A program made the translations under genes and the position numbers. Shown piece after piece: positions 40,268 to 49,432 of a stretch of DNA of 64,000 nucleotides. How positions within the stretch are numbered: the first letter of the stretch is position 1; the number at the start of each line of letters is the position of its first letter. The stretch comes from Acidobacteriota bacterium (lineage in GTDB: Bacteria; Acidobacteriota; Terriglobia; Acidiferrales; UBA7541): positions 1-64,000 of the forward strand of contig JABCZG010000023.1 in NCBI GenBank assembly GCA_013289835.1. The letters are read 5' to 3'. The notes under the pieces were generated by a model. The model saw nothing but the letters and a program-made list of their open reading frames with translations, was not told where the DNA came from and did no database searches.

Positions 40268-42049
40268 ATGCGCAGATTATTCGATATCGGAGGCCTATTC
40301 GTGGCGCTATCCTTTGCCGGCTGCGCTGCCATAGCTCCTAGCAATCAGCAATCGCCCCCGCCTCCGCCGCCTTCCATCAGTGTGGTCGTCTCACCCACGA
40401 GCGCGAACATCCGCGCGGGAGACACGTTTCTTTTCACTGACACTGTATCGGGCACTTCGAACACCTCCGTCACTTGGTCCGTCAACGACACCACCGGCGG
40501 TACCGCCGCTTTTGGGACCATCAACGCAACCGGAAACTATACGGCTCCATCCACTCTTCCAAGCCCCAACACGATCACGGTGCGCGCGACGAGTGCCGCA
40601 GATTCCTCTGCCAGTGGTCCAAGCAGCGTCACGCTGCTAAATCCCACGCCAGTCCTGACCGGCATCAACCCGGCAAGCACGGGCACGGGCAAGTTCACTC
40701 TCGCAGTGACTGGCAGCAAATTTGTGAGCGGAGCTCAAGTGTTTTTTGGCACCACGCCGCTGCAAACAACTTTCGTTTCAGCTACGCAGCTTGCCGCCGC
40801 AGGCGCTGCAGATTCCGCCGGCACCTACGCGATTAGCGTTGTGAACCCCGCTCCAGGTAGCAGTTCGTCCAACAGTGTCAATCTCCAAGTCACTGGATCG
40901 CAGCAACCCTCGAGTTGCAGCAGCATGTCGCTCGGGCAAGGCGCGAGCCTTGGAGGCTTTGTTCCCTTCCCTTCCAGCAGCCTTTGGAATACGGACATTT
41001 CGGCCGCGCCCGTTGACCCCAATTCCACCGCGATCGTCAATTTCATCGGAGCTGGCACGGGATTGCATCCCGATTTTGGCTCGGGCCTCTACAATGGTTC
41101 GAACATTGGCATCCCTTACACAGTCGTCGGAAACCAGCAGCCGCTCATCGTCATAGACTACACGGCGTACGGCTCCGAGAGCGATCCCGGGCCCATGCCG
41201 ATTGCCGTCACCGCGCCGATCGAAGGCTATCCGAATCCCGGCACCGGCGATCGCCATGTCCTAGTGGTCGACAACGTGAATTGCTTGCTCTACGAGCTCT
41301 ACAGCTCGTACCCGCAGGCGTCCTCTTGGGACGCGGCTTCCGGCGCCGTCTGGGATCTTCTCTCGAACGAGCAGCGACCGTACACCTGGACGTCCGCCGA
41401 TGCCGCCGGGCTGCCAATTTTTCCGGGGCTTGCGCGCTATGATGAAGTTGCCGCGGGACAAATTACCCACGCGCTGCGCTTCACGCTGCAAAACAGCCAG
41501 GCTGCGTTTATTCCTCCGGCGTCCCATTGGGCGGCCACTTCCAGCAACACTCTCGCCGCGCCCATGGGTATGCGGATGCGCCTCAAGGCCAGCTTCGATG
41601 TTTCCGGATTTTCCGCCGTCAATCGGGTCATTCTGAACGCGCTGAAAAAATACGGCATGATCATGGCTGACAACGGTTCGAACATGTACATCAGCGGCGC
41701 GCCGGACAGTCGTTGGGACAACAACGACCTGCACAATCTCGGTCAGGTCACGACTGCCAACTTTGAAGTGATCCAGATGACCCCGCTGTACACACAAAAT
41801 GACGTCCCCAGCGGAATCGCTCCCCAGATAACTTCTTTCAACGCTAGTGCCACCTCCATCTCTGCAGGCACGCCTGTCACCTTATCGTGGCAAGTCACCG
41901 GCGCTAGCTATGTGATCGTCTCGCCGGACGCCGGCGCGGTTCGCGGCACCAGTGTATCCGTGACGCCCGCCCAATCCACCACGTACACGCTCTACGCCAC
42001 CAACGCGTTCGGACGCACCACCGCCACGGTTTCCATCACAGTTCAATGA
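40268..42049 (+). CDS. Secreted lipoprotein with Ig/IPT-type domains
   Basis: The 593-residue protein has a lipoprotein signal (GLFVALSFAGC, lipobox Cys near 19), a proline linker and an Ig-like domain (about 35-125). An IPT/TIG domain follows (TPVLTGINPASTGTGKFTLA), then a central domain of unknown family (about 215-500) and a final PKD/Ig-like region (SGIAPQITSFNASATSI). It should be surface-anchored. A GTG start at 40256 is also possible. The central domain has no motif I recognise, but its VNCLLYELYSSY and FPGLARYDE segments look conserved. Confidence 0.8.
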   Translation: MRRLFDIGGLFVALSFAGCAAIAPSNQQSPPPPPPSISVVVSPTSANIRAGDTFLFTDTVSGTSNTSVTWSVNDTTGGTAAFGTINATGNYTAPSTLPSPNTITVRATSAADSSASGPSSVTLLNPTPVLTGINPASTGTGKFTLAVTGSKFVSGAQVFFGTTPLQTTFVSATQLAAAGAADSAGTYAISVVNPAPGSSSSNSVNLQVTGSQQPSSCSSMSLGQGASLGGFVPFPSSSLWNTDISAAPVDPNSTAIVNFIGAGTGLHPDFGSGLYNGSNIGIPYTVVGNQQPLIVIDYTAYGSESDPGPMPIAVTAPIEGYPNPGTGDRHVLVVDNVNCLLYELYSSYPQASSWDAASGAVWDLLSNEQRPYTWTSADAAGLPIFPGLARYDEVAAGQITHALRFTLQNSQAAFIPPASHWAATSSNTLAAPMGMRMRLKASFDVSGFSAVNRVILNALKKYGMIMADNGSNMYISGAPDSRWDNNDLHNLGQVTTANFEVIQMTPLYTQNDVPSGIAPQITSFNASATSISAGTPVTLSWQVTGASYVIVSPDAGAVRGTSVSVTPAQSTTYTLYATNAFGRTTATVSITVQ

Positions 42050-42067
42050 AATAAATGGGATTTATTT
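42049..42067. terminator. AT-rich hairpin between convergent genes
   Basis: Arms AAATAAAT (42049-42056) and ATTTATTT (42060-42067) with a GGG loop overlap both stop codons. It is a possible bidirectional terminator, although the stem is weak. Confidence 0.4.
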
Positions 42068-42661
42068 TGAAACTTGGTTTTCGCCGAGACGCTTCAGGCG
42101 ATCGCGCAAGCGCCGCTGCAGGGGCGTGGGCGTATTGGGATTGAAGGCCACCAAATACCACAACGGCTGGCTGCGATCCTTGCTCAGCCATGTAAGCGTC
42201 GGAGCATCGGCGTTCGGATGGCGCGCAACGTTTTCACGGATCGCTCCGTACGGATGCTTGGCCAGTTTGTTCAACGTTTTTGCATTCGCGCGCGGATGCT
42301 CGCTGATCAACCGCAGCAAATAAAAGTCCTCCGCCGGGGCTTGCTTCACGAGTTTTTCCAGCATTTCCGGTTTGGCATCGGCGCTCAGCACGAGGCCGAT
42401 TTTTTCGTCCCATGCGGTATTGATTTGATTCAATTCCCGTGTGCGTGCGTGAATCAATTCTTCCAGAATGCGCCGTTCCTGCTGCATGCGGGCGATCGGA
42501 AGGTCCGTGCCCTCCAGGGAATCCAGCACGCGAAGAAGGTGCTGCCTCTCGCCAAATACGATTTGAGAGGTGCGCGTCACCGCGCCTTTTTCCCTTTCTT
42601 TGTGCTGTACCAGGTCGGAACGTCGCATTGTTTGGCTGCTCCAGCCCGATCCTTTCCCCAT
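42062..42661 (-). CDS. LRV/HEAT-like repeat protein
   Basis: The 199-residue protein is a coiled coil in the first half (RMQQERRILEELIHARTREL). Then come three or four short repeats of the leucine-rich-variant style (LLRLISEHPRANAKTLNKLA, VARHPNADAPTLTWLS, VAFNPNTPTPLQRRLRD). These right-handed helical repeats bind proteins. The start may be ATG 42661 or one of two methionines shortly after. It converges on the secreted lipoprotein gene. Confidence 0.65.
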   Translation of the reverse strand: MGKGSGWSSQTMRRSDLVQHKEREKGAVTRTSQIVFGERQHLLRVLDSLEGTDLPIARMQQERRILEELIHARTRELNQINTAWDEKIGLVLSADAKPEMLEKLVKQAPAEDFYLLRLISEHPRANAKTLNKLAKHPYGAIRENVARHPNADAPTLTWLSKDRSQPLWYLVAFNPNTPTPLQRRLRDRLKRLGENQVSK

Positions 42662-42850
42662 CGCAATGAAGGACCAGGCGCTAACTGCAAACCCCGAACT
42701 TCGGCCACACGAAGGTCGTAAATCTCTTCACTATGGCTTCAGCGGATTATGTTCCGCGCACGCGATGGGGTAAAGTTTGGTGCGAGCCGCGTGTGCCCGA
42801 TGTGCAACCCTGCCGCGGTTCGCTTCGACTGAATTCCGCGAGGAAACTGC

Positions 42851-43129
42851 ATGGCGTCGGCATTTCAGGAACACAAGGACGAACTGGAACATTTCGAACA
42901 GATGTTCGGACGAGAACGCGGGCGGCTGGCGGTTTCGCTGGACCGCTTGACGAATGCCCTGGTGCTTGTTGGCCAGCACGGCGTGTATTGCACCAGCCAG
43001 AGAAACCCGGCAGTGCCGGCCATGGACCTTCGCATAATTAACCAGGAACTGGTTCATGCGAAGGAGTTAGTTCAGTCCGTAATGGAAGAACTGCGGCGAG
43101 CAAAACTAGAAGGCGAAATTAAAAAGTGA
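42851..43129 (+). CDS. Small helical hypothetical protein
   Basis: The 92-residue protein is almost entirely helical (EHKDELEHFEQMFGRERGRL, ELVHAKELVQSVMEELRRAK). It is charged, without membrane segments. It converges with the glyoxalase-II-like gene and ends just before a clear hairpin. No family is recognised. Confidence 0.55.
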   Translation: MASAFQEHKDELEHFEQMFGRERGRLAVSLDRLTNALVLVGQHGVYCTSQRNPAVPAMDLRIINQELVHAKELVQSVMEELRRAKLEGEIKK

Positions 43130-43143
43130 AATCGGAAGTTCGA

Positions 43144-43166
43144 AACGGCGGTCTTCATCCGCCGTT
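43144..43166. terminator. Hairpin between convergent genes
   Basis: An 8-bp perfect stem AACGGCGG/CCGCCGTT with a seven-base loop lies between the stops at 43129 and 43177. It lacks a T-run. It may serve either strand. Confidence 0.5.
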
Positions 43167-43176
43167 GTCGCACAAA

Positions 43177-43875
43177 CTAGCCGGGCTGTAAGAATGGATT
43201 CAACTCGCGCTCTTTGCCAATCGTGGTCACCGGCCCATGTCCCGGATGCACGATCGTCGAATCTGGCAATCCCATCAGCTTTGTACGAAGCGAATTCATG
43301 ATCTGATCCATCGACCCGCCCCACAGGTCTGTGCGCCCAATGCTGCCGGCGAAAAGCGTGTCTCCCGAAAAAAGCTGTGGCGCCGGAGCAGCAATCTTCC
43401 CGGCATCATGCGGCAGGTAAAGAGAAACGCTTCCGGGAGTATGGCCCGGTGTATGAAGCACATGCGCCTCGAAACCTCCCCAACGCAGAATGTCGCCTTC
43501 CTTCAGCAGTTGATCAATGTCGGTAAGATCGGGCGGAGGGACGCCGAGAAACGACGCTTGCATGTCCATAGCCTGATAGAGCGGCAAATCGTCGCGATGC
43601 ATCAGCACCGGCGCTCCGGTGTACTGATGAAGCTTGCTCAGTCCCCCTACATGATCGATGTGGGCATGCGTGCTGACGATGACGCTTACGGTCAGCTTGT
43701 GGCGACCCACGAGATCCAAAATGCGGGTCACCTCGTCGCCGGGATCCACCACCATCGCTTCGCGCGTGACGGGGTCCGCAATGATCGAGCAGTTGCACTG
43801 CAGGATTCCCACAGGGATGGTGATATGGATCAAACCTTCATTGGCGGCACTTAGGGCGGGCGGACTGTCGCTCAT
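43177..43875 (-). CDS. Metallo-beta-lactamase fold hydrolase (glyoxalase II-like)
   Basis: The 232-residue protein has the dinuclear zinc motif STHAHIDHVGG (HxHxDH near 75), the later His in LHTPGHTPGSVSLYL, Asp in LFSGDTLFAGSIGR and the final His of VHPGHGPVTTIG. It probably hydrolyses a thioester or lactone such as S-lactoylglutathione-type compounds. ATG 43875 is preceded by a longer frame reading into the ygfZ promoter region, which is non-coding. It is divergent from ygfZ. Confidence 0.9.
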   Translation of the reverse strand: MSDSPPALSAANEGLIHITIPVGILQCNCSIIADPVTREAMVVDPGDEVTRILDLVGRHKLTVSVIVSTHAHIDHVGGLSKLHQYTGAPVLMHRDDLPLYQAMDMQASFLGVPPPDLTDIDQLLKEGDILRWGGFEAHVLHTPGHTPGSVSLYLPHDAGKIAAPAPQLFSGDTLFAGSIGRTDLWGGSMDQIMNSLRTKLMGLPDSTIVHPGHGPVTTIGKERELNPFLQPG

Positions 43876-43973
43876 GAAGTGGATTATAGCATCGGACGAG
43901 TCCGGATTTGCGGGGCCGTTGCGCTCGCCATCGCCCTCTTTGATAGACTCATTGGTGGAGGATAGAAGATCGC

Positions 43974-45062
43974 GTGGAAACCGCTTCGACAGGCATTGCG
44001 ATCGAAACACCCCTGGCCGCGACGCACGCGCGTGCAAACGCGAGAATGGGCGTGTGGTTCGGTTGCGCGCTGCCGGATGATTTTGGCGATGCGGCCCGTG
44101 AATATCGCTTCCTGCGGGAGAGTGTGGGCCTGATTGACAAAAACCGCCGCGCGTACCTTTCGTTTACGGGGCCGGATCGCGTACGCTACCTGAACGCGAT
44201 TCTTACCAATAACATTAAGGATTTGCCGCTCGGACAAGGAATCGTCTCGCTGCTCTTGAATCCGCAAGGCCACATTCTTGCCGAGATTGAAACGTACGCC
44301 TTCGCTGACAGACTCTTTTGCGTGTCCTACGCCATGATTCGCGAGCGCCTCATCGAGTGGCTCGACAAATACATCATCATGGACGATGTGATGCTAACCG
44401 ATGAAACGGAGCGCTACGGAACGCTGGCTTTGGAAGGACCCATGGCCGCCGCACTTGCCCAGGAATTGGCGGGAGTGGATCTCAGCCATATTGCGGATCT
44501 TTTTTCGCAGGACGGCACCGTTGCTTCGATTTCCTGCCGAATCGTGAAGCGTTCGCCGGGAGGAATCACCGGCGCCGAGTTCGTCGTGGCGCGCGATAAG
44601 CTGCAGGAACTTTGGCAAGTCCTCTTAGAAGCCGTGCGCAGACACGGCGGTGGCCCCGTCGGTTATTCCGCCCTGAGCGCAATTCGCATTGCGCAAGGAA
44701 TGCCCTGGTTCGGATATGACTTTGGCGAAAAGCAGATTCCGCACGAAGCGGGGTTGCAGGATAGCCACATCAGCTACACAAAAGGCTGCTACACTGGCCA
44801 GGAAATCGTGGAGCGCGTGCGCTCTCGCGGCCAAGTGAACCGCCTTCGCGTCCAACTGCTTTTCACTGGCGATGCCGCCCCGGAAGCGGGGACACCTCTC
44901 ACTATGGACGGAAAAGAAGTGGGTTACGTCACGCGCGCGGCAAGACTTCCTGCTCCCGCACGCGTGATCGGTATGGGATACGTCCGCAAAGAAGCCAGCG
45001 CTGTCGGAAGCACTCTGCAGTGGGCCCACGGAACCGTGAGCGTCGGACCGTTCCAGACTTAA
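43974..45062 (+). CDS. ygfZ: Folate-dependent iron-sulphur protein YgfZ/GcvT-like
   Basis: The 362-residue protein has the GcvT fold (tetrahydrofolate-binding aminomethyltransferase type) and the YgfZ signature KGCYTGQEIVERVRSRGQVNR-like core (CYTGQEIVER) near 265, whose cysteine is essential in YgfZ. It helps assembly or repair of Fe-S clusters rather than glycine cleavage. The GTG start at 43974 has GTGGAGGATAG upstream. The absence of gcvHP neighbours supports the YgfZ reading. Confidence 0.88.
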   Translation: METASTGIAIETPLAATHARANARMGVWFGCALPDDFGDAAREYRFLRESVGLIDKNRRAYLSFTGPDRVRYLNAILTNNIKDLPLGQGIVSLLLNPQGHILAEIETYAFADRLFCVSYAMIRERLIEWLDKYIIMDDVMLTDETERYGTLALEGPMAAALAQELAGVDLSHIADLFSQDGTVASISCRIVKRSPGGITGAEFVVARDKLQELWQVLLEAVRRHGGGPVGYSALSAIRIAQGMPWFGYDFGEKQIPHEAGLQDSHISYTKGCYTGQEIVERVRSRGQVNRLRVQLLFTGDAAPEAGTPLTMDGKEVGYVTRAARLPAPARVIGMGYVRKEASAVGSTLQWAHGTVSVGPFQT

Positions 45063-45081
45063 ACTAGTACCACGTACGCAA

Positions 45082-45573
45082 CTATTTCAGAATTTCCGCG
45101 CCGGCTTTGGCGCATTGCGCATCCTGCGAACTGGCGCCCCCGGAAACACCGATTGCGCCCACAATTTTCCCATCCAGAACAAGCGGAATTCCCCCTTCGA
45201 CGGGTACAGCGCCCTGAATCTTGAGAATGCGAAGGCCATCTCCGCCTGCAGCGAGCGCATCCTGCAGTGCTTTTGTGGGGCGCTTGAAGAGTGCCGCCGA
45301 GCGCGCTTTGTCAATCGCAACGTTGGCGCTGCCGATCTGGGTGTTGTCCATTTTTTCGTAGTAGACGAGATTCCCTCCAGGATCGACCACTGCCACGGCC
45401 ATCGTCCAATTGTTCTTCGCAGCTTCGGCGAGCGCGGGCGCCGTAACTTTCTTCGCATTCTCAAGGCTGATGGGCGGCCCGTAGGGATTCGGCATCTGCG
45501 CGAGGGCGCTGGTCAAGAGGCACAGCGCAAACGCCAGAACGACGATCAATTTCACTGCGGACTTCGTGGGCAT
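45082..45573 (-). CDS. Exported GlcG/HbpS family protein
   Basis: The 163-residue protein has a signal peptide (VVLAFALCLLTSALAQ, about 9-25) and the GlcG/HbpS-type core: LENAKKVTAPALAEA, MAVAVVDPGGNLVYYEKMD, then GGIPLVLDGKIVGAIGVSG. Family members bind haem or corrinoid or act in glycolate and propanediol loci; here there is no such neighbour. It is probably a periplasmic ligand-binding protein. Confidence 0.85.
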   Translation of the reverse strand: MPTKSAVKLIVVLAFALCLLTSALAQMPNPYGPPISLENAKKVTAPALAEAAKNNWTMAVAVVDPGGNLVYYEKMDNTQIGSANVAIDKARSAALFKRPTKALQDALAAGGDGLRILKIQGAVPVEGGIPLVLDGKIVGAIGVSGGASSQDAQCAKAGAEILK

Positions 45574-45656
45574 GGACGTTCCTCCTCTAAATCCTTATGA
45601 ACGCCGGGGATGCTACCACGAAGAGGAATCGCGGCGGAAGTCTTTGGCGCAACGGA

Positions 45657-47489
45657 TCAATTCGAGGGCTTGGCAACTCCCGCGGGGCTTGCTTCCACCG
45701 GAAAGAACGCTTTCACCGGCACAGTGACGGAACCGCTCGCTCCCGAACCGGCATCGCGCACCACCACGCGAATTTCATTGGAGCCGGGCTGCACCGTTAC
45801 ATGCCGCTCAAGAACAATTCCAGCCTTGGCCAAGTATTCGTACTGCTGCTTCACAAAATTGATATCAAAGTGCTGCTCGTCCGCGGCGAGAATGTTTCCC
45901 GCAGTATCGCGCTGGAGAAAAACCATATCCAGCCCGCCCTTCTGGTGGCTGTCGGACTCCTTCAACAAGAACTGTTTGGGATCCAGTGCGATCTGCAGCT
46001 GAAGCTTGCGGTCGGAAAGCGGCTGCATTGGTTTCCCATTGACAATCATGCCCAAGCTGGTGGTTTCGAGAGGGCTAAGCGCGGCGTGCTGCAGATCGGC
46101 CTTCACCGCCTCCGGGCTGTCCGCGAGATCCTTAAATGCATAGTAGCCCTTGCGATAGCGAAGATGTGCGCCCGCGACATCCGTCGTTACTTTGATCCCA
46201 CGGAAGCTTCCGTCCCACTTTCCGTGATCCGGATAAAAGCCAACGGTGCACGCATAACGGCCATCGTCGAGCGCGCTGCGCACTGCTCCGCGAATATCAT
46301 TGGTCCCGTAAAAAGCCTTGCCGCCGGTTTCCTCCGCCAGCAACCGCGAAGAATCGTGTGTATCCTGGCGGCCGAAAAAACCACCGGACGAAAGGGACGG
46401 CTGAAGGCTTGCAGAACGCCCGTTGGGATCCATTCCCGCGCTGAGTTCAACCCCATGCGCATCTACCGGGTAGATGACCATGTTGACTCGATTGAGCGCT
46501 CTTGTAGCTTCCGTGATGCTCCCGGTTTGCTCGCCGGTTTCACGATCAGCGCGCGGTAGTTGATTTGTTGGATCACCGCCCCCGACGGGCTGGCTCTGGC
46601 CTCGGCCCGCTGCCGTTCTGGGATCGCCACCGCTACCGGAAGAGTTGGCGGCCTGAGACGAGATTTGGGACGCTCCCAACTTGCTCATACCGATTTGAAT
46701 GGGAAATCCCCCCGACACCCAGATCAAGCTCTTGCGACCCGGAATGGTAGCCACATGATCCGCGATTGCCTCCAATGCGCCCGCGGTGGTGCCAATGCGG
46801 TTGAGAGTGTTCTGATCGTTGATTTGCCCTTCTGCATTGTTGAGAGCGTTCTGGAACCCCTGCCACTGTGGGTCTCCGGTGAGGCTCGCGAAATCCAGAG
46901 GCTGGGCAGTGGAAGCGTCGAACGCCGCGAGCTCCTTTGGCGTGAACTTGGTCACGGCATTGACGAGAGCAGCAGCATCCTGCGTGAAATCCTGAAGAAT
47001 GATGAGGTTGTTGGTGAGCGCGTAGATGCCCACGTGATCCTGCGGCTTGAGCGTTTCCAACAGGCGGAGAATCTGTCTGCGAACGTACGTTTGATCCTGA
47101 GAAGCGGTGTTGAGCGAGTCGAAAAGTATGACCGTAACGGCTCCCGGATCTTCTCCCTTCAAATCAAAACGATTCGTGAAGTAGTTGGCGGGCAAGTGAA
47201 CAGGAGGCGCTGCGGGAGCCGGGCTTTCGCAGGAAAACACCGCGATATTTTGCGGCTTGTCCCCGTCGAGAATGGTGAAGTTCTCTTTCTTGAGGCCGCT
47301 GATCGGCTCGCCCTTCCCATCCTGTGTGATTACGCTTATTTGCACAAGGCGCGTAGTTGATCGAATGACCTGAGGCTCCCCCGGCTTCGGGGGTGCGGGC
47401 AGATTCGGCGGTGCCTGCGGAGCGGCGATCGAGACCGGCGGGACGAGCAGGAAAACCGCGAGTCCCAGGGCAGCCGCACGCGTGAGCAT
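45657..47489 (-). CDS. Secreted VWFA-related acidobacterial protein
   Basis: The 610-residue protein has a signal peptide (MLTRAAALGLAVFLLVPPVS) and a proline-rich start. It then has the VWFA-related domain common in Acidobacteria: VQISVITQDGKGEPISGLKK, FTILDGDKPQNI, the beta-strand VTVILFDSLNTA in place of the MIDAS DxSxS, and SLIWVSGGFPI. The C-terminal region (from about 470) is an Ig-like sandwich. ATG 47489 was chosen for AAGGAGA upstream; the frame is open to 47591. It is probably a surface adhesin or sensor; the ligand is unknown. Confidence 0.85.
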   Translation of the reverse strand: MLTRAAALGLAVFLLVPPVSIAAPQAPPNLPAPPKPGEPQVIRSTTRLVQISVITQDGKGEPISGLKKENFTILDGDKPQNIAVFSCESPAPAAPPVHLPANYFTNRFDLKGEDPGAVTVILFDSLNTASQDQTYVRRQILRLLETLKPQDHVGIYALTNNLIILQDFTQDAAALVNAVTKFTPKELAAFDASTAQPLDFASLTGDPQWQGFQNALNNAEGQINDQNTLNRIGTTAGALEAIADHVATIPGRKSLIWVSGGFPIQIGMSKLGASQISSQAANSSGSGGDPRTAAGRGQSQPVGGGDPTNQLPRADRETGEQTGSITEATRALNRVNMVIYPVDAHGVELSAGMDPNGRSASLQPSLSSGGFFGRQDTHDSSRLLAEETGGKAFYGTNDIRGAVRSALDDGRYACTVGFYPDHGKWDGSFRGIKVTTDVAGAHLRYRKGYYAFKDLADSPEAVKADLQHAALSPLETTSLGMIVNGKPMQPLSDRKLQLQIALDPKQFLLKESDSHQKGGLDMVFLQRDTAGNILAADEQHFDINFVKQQYEYLAKAGIVLERHVTVQPGSNEIRVVVRDAGSGASGSVTVPVKAFFPVEASPAGVAKPSN

Positions 47490-47923
47490 CACAGTTTCTC
47501 CTTCGGCCGACACACCATAATCTTGCTTCACCCAACTGGAAAACTTTAACTGCAGAGTAAGACGCGCAAAGAGTTCGCGGGGATTCATCAACCCAGGGCG
47601 ATTCTTGGCCTCACAGTGTAACGCGGATTGATACCGCTAGTGGATGGCTGCGACGGGATTCCTGGCGTGGCCCTGGAGATTTCGAGAGTGGGACGACGTT
47701 GCGGTTTGCGCCGAATGTCCTGCATGACGACCGATGACCCTAGATCGGGGATGGCGTGGCTGCCGGAGAATTCGCGGCCAGCGACACTAGTTTTGGACGA
47801 TGCAGCAAAACGGCGGTCACCCCGAGTGGAAAATTCTGCGTCAAGATTTCGCTGCAAGGGGAAATGCCCTACATCATTCCGTGGAATACGGAGAGCGCAC
47901 TCTGTTGTGGGAGCTCGTCGTGC
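47490..47923. other. Intergenic region without a clear gene
   Basis: The 434 bases before the VWFA gene hold only weak open frames on both strands with no ribosome sites. An 89-codon minus frame (47588-47857) has no recognisable sequence. I see no repeat or RNA structure that I can support. Confidence 0.5.
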
Positions 47924-48412
47924 TTACTCAAATTCGCGCCGCGGCGCGGACTGATCGAGGCCCACGCGGCCAGCGGCAATCTCGGCCTTGAAAAAATTCT
48001 CGCCTTTGATCGGCGAGCCCGCCAGCCGCCGCAGCATGGCAATCTGCCCGATGTGCGTCAGCGCATCGGAAACGGGACCCTGATAAAAACATTCCGCGGA
48101 AGCGTGCACCGACTCGCCAGAGGCCAGCAGGTCGTCAAATTTCTTCACCGCGCCGAAGAATCGCTCCACTTCCGCGTTCCAGGGCAAAGGCGTCGAATCG
48201 TGCCACGTCTGCTTCCCTTCCGCAATGGAAGTCGCCCAATCAAAGAGGTCGCCCATGTGCGCCAGAATTTGCGCGGGTGTGCGGGTCTTATCTCCAATGT
48301 GGAAGCTGCCGAAATGGTCGGGAGCATCGCGCAGGGCCTTGCCCGCGCGGTAGGCAACCGTAGCGACTGTGTGGCGAAGAAGCTGGCGTGCGGGATCAGC
48401 TGAGATGGTCAT
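47924..48412 (-). CDS. DinB-like (DUF664-type) four-helix protein
   Basis: The 162-residue protein has a helix-bundle pattern with HIGDKTRTPAQILAHMGDLFD, the metal His, a middle helix and ALTHIGQIAMLRRLAG, matching DinB/YfiT-type proteins that hold a metal with three histidines. Some act in thiol transfer; this one's role is unknown. ATG 48412 was chosen, as the upstream part of the frame reads through a tandem repeat. Confidence 0.8.
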   Translation of the reverse strand: MTISADPARQLLRHTVATVAYRAGKALRDAPDHFGSFHIGDKTRTPAQILAHMGDLFDWATSIAEGKQTWHDSTPLPWNAEVERFFGAVKKFDDLLASGESVHASAECFYQGPVSDALTHIGQIAMLRRLAGSPIKGENFFKAEIAAGRVGLDQSAPRREFE

Positions 48413-48456
48413 GCAGGTTTCCCTTTCCCCCAAAAAGCGAACATGAAGAGTTTTAA

Positions 48457-48492
48457 CACAGAGACCGCAGAGAACACAGAGGCCACAGAGAA
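48457..48492. repeat. Short tandem repeat, 4 x 9 bases
   Basis: Four 9-base units of the form CACAGAGRC/CRCAGAGAA stand between the DinB-like gene and the GH16 gene. Similar CACAGAG-rich tandem arrays occur in intergenic DNA of many bacteria. Confidence 0.7.
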
Positions 48493-48521
48493 AAGTAAGC
48501 CAGTACTTCAAAGCTCGCCGT

Positions 48522-49418
48522 TCACATCTTGTTGTAGACGCGGACGTAGTCCACAAGCATCTGCTGCGGAAAAACACTCGTGCTATCCGGCGGCCCGGGC
48601 CAATCCCCTCCCACCGCCAAGTTCAGCAGGATGAAGTGCGGTTGATCGAATACCCACTTGCCTCCCGCCGGCCACTGCGCCGACGTGAATGTCGCGTAAA
48701 GATTCGTATCCACATAAAAACGGAGCGTTTCGGGTTCCCACTCAACCGCGTAGATGTGAAAGTCGTCTGAAAAATTCTGCCCCGCAGGCAATCGGAAGGG
48801 AGCTGTAAGATCGCTGGTGTGCCTCGTTGTGCTCGGCCCGTGCAGGGAACCATGAATCGTGCCGGGTTCCTTGCCAATGTTCTCCATAATGTCGATCTCG
48901 CCGCACGTGGGCCAGCCCACGGAGCCGATGTTGTTGCCAAGCATCCAGAACGCAGGCCAAATCCCCTGCCCCGCAGGAATTTTGATACGCGCCTCAAATC
49001 GCCCGTAGGTCTGGCTGAACAGCCCCTTTGTCTTCAGGCGCGCGGATGTGTAATTGCGCGTGACGCCGTCAGCTCCTGTGTAGGTTTCTTTCTGTGCGGT
49101 GATGACGAGGTTTCCGCCCTTAAGCTCCACGTTTTGCGGGCGCCTGGTGTAGAACTCGAGCTCTTTGTTACCCCATCCGCCGCCACCGATATCGTAGGTC
49201 CACTTCGTCGCGTCGGGCGCTGAACCATCCGGGCCATTAAACTCATCGCTCCAGGAAAGCGTGTAATTGGCGAAAGGCGGTTGTTGAAGAGTCGCCCTGA
49301 CACCACCGCTGAGCGGCACGAGCGCCAACGCGAAAAGCATGACGATCGGAATAGAGCGAGAGAGGGAGTCCTGCAACTTTGTCGTGATTTTCTTCCGGAG
49401 GGAGACCGAGAGTTTCAT
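48522..49418 (-). CDS. Secreted GH16 family beta-glucanase-like enzyme
   Basis: The 298-residue protein has a signal peptide (SIPIVMLFALALVPLSGGV) and a GH16 jelly-roll with the catalytic GEIDIMENIG (ExDxxE; nucleophile and acid/base Glu near 185-190). SWSDEFNG, YGRFEARIKIPAGQGIWPAF and the closing MLVDYVRVYNKM are all family hallmarks. It should cut beta-1,3(-1,4)-glucan or a related glycan outside the cell. It partners functionally with the GH5 enzyme. Confidence 0.93.
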   Translation of the reverse strand: MKLSVSLRKKITTKLQDSLSRSIPIVMLFALALVPLSGGVRATLQQPPFANYTLSWSDEFNGPDGSAPDATKWTYDIGGGGWGNKELEFYTRRPQNVELKGGNLVITAQKETYTGADGVTRNYTSARLKTKGLFSQTYGRFEARIKIPAGQGIWPAFWMLGNNIGSVGWPTCGEIDIMENIGKEPGTIHGSLHGPSTTRHTSDLTAPFRLPAGQNFSDDFHIYAVEWEPETLRFYVDTNLYATFTSAQWPAGGKWVFDQPHFILLNLAVGGDWPGPPDSTSVFPQQMLVDYVRVYNKM

Positions 49419-49432
49419 TCGCTTGGAAGCGT

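Noticed and set aside
48457..48492. CRISPR-like repeat
   Set aside because: Nine-base units without spacers; ordinary intergenic tandem repeat.
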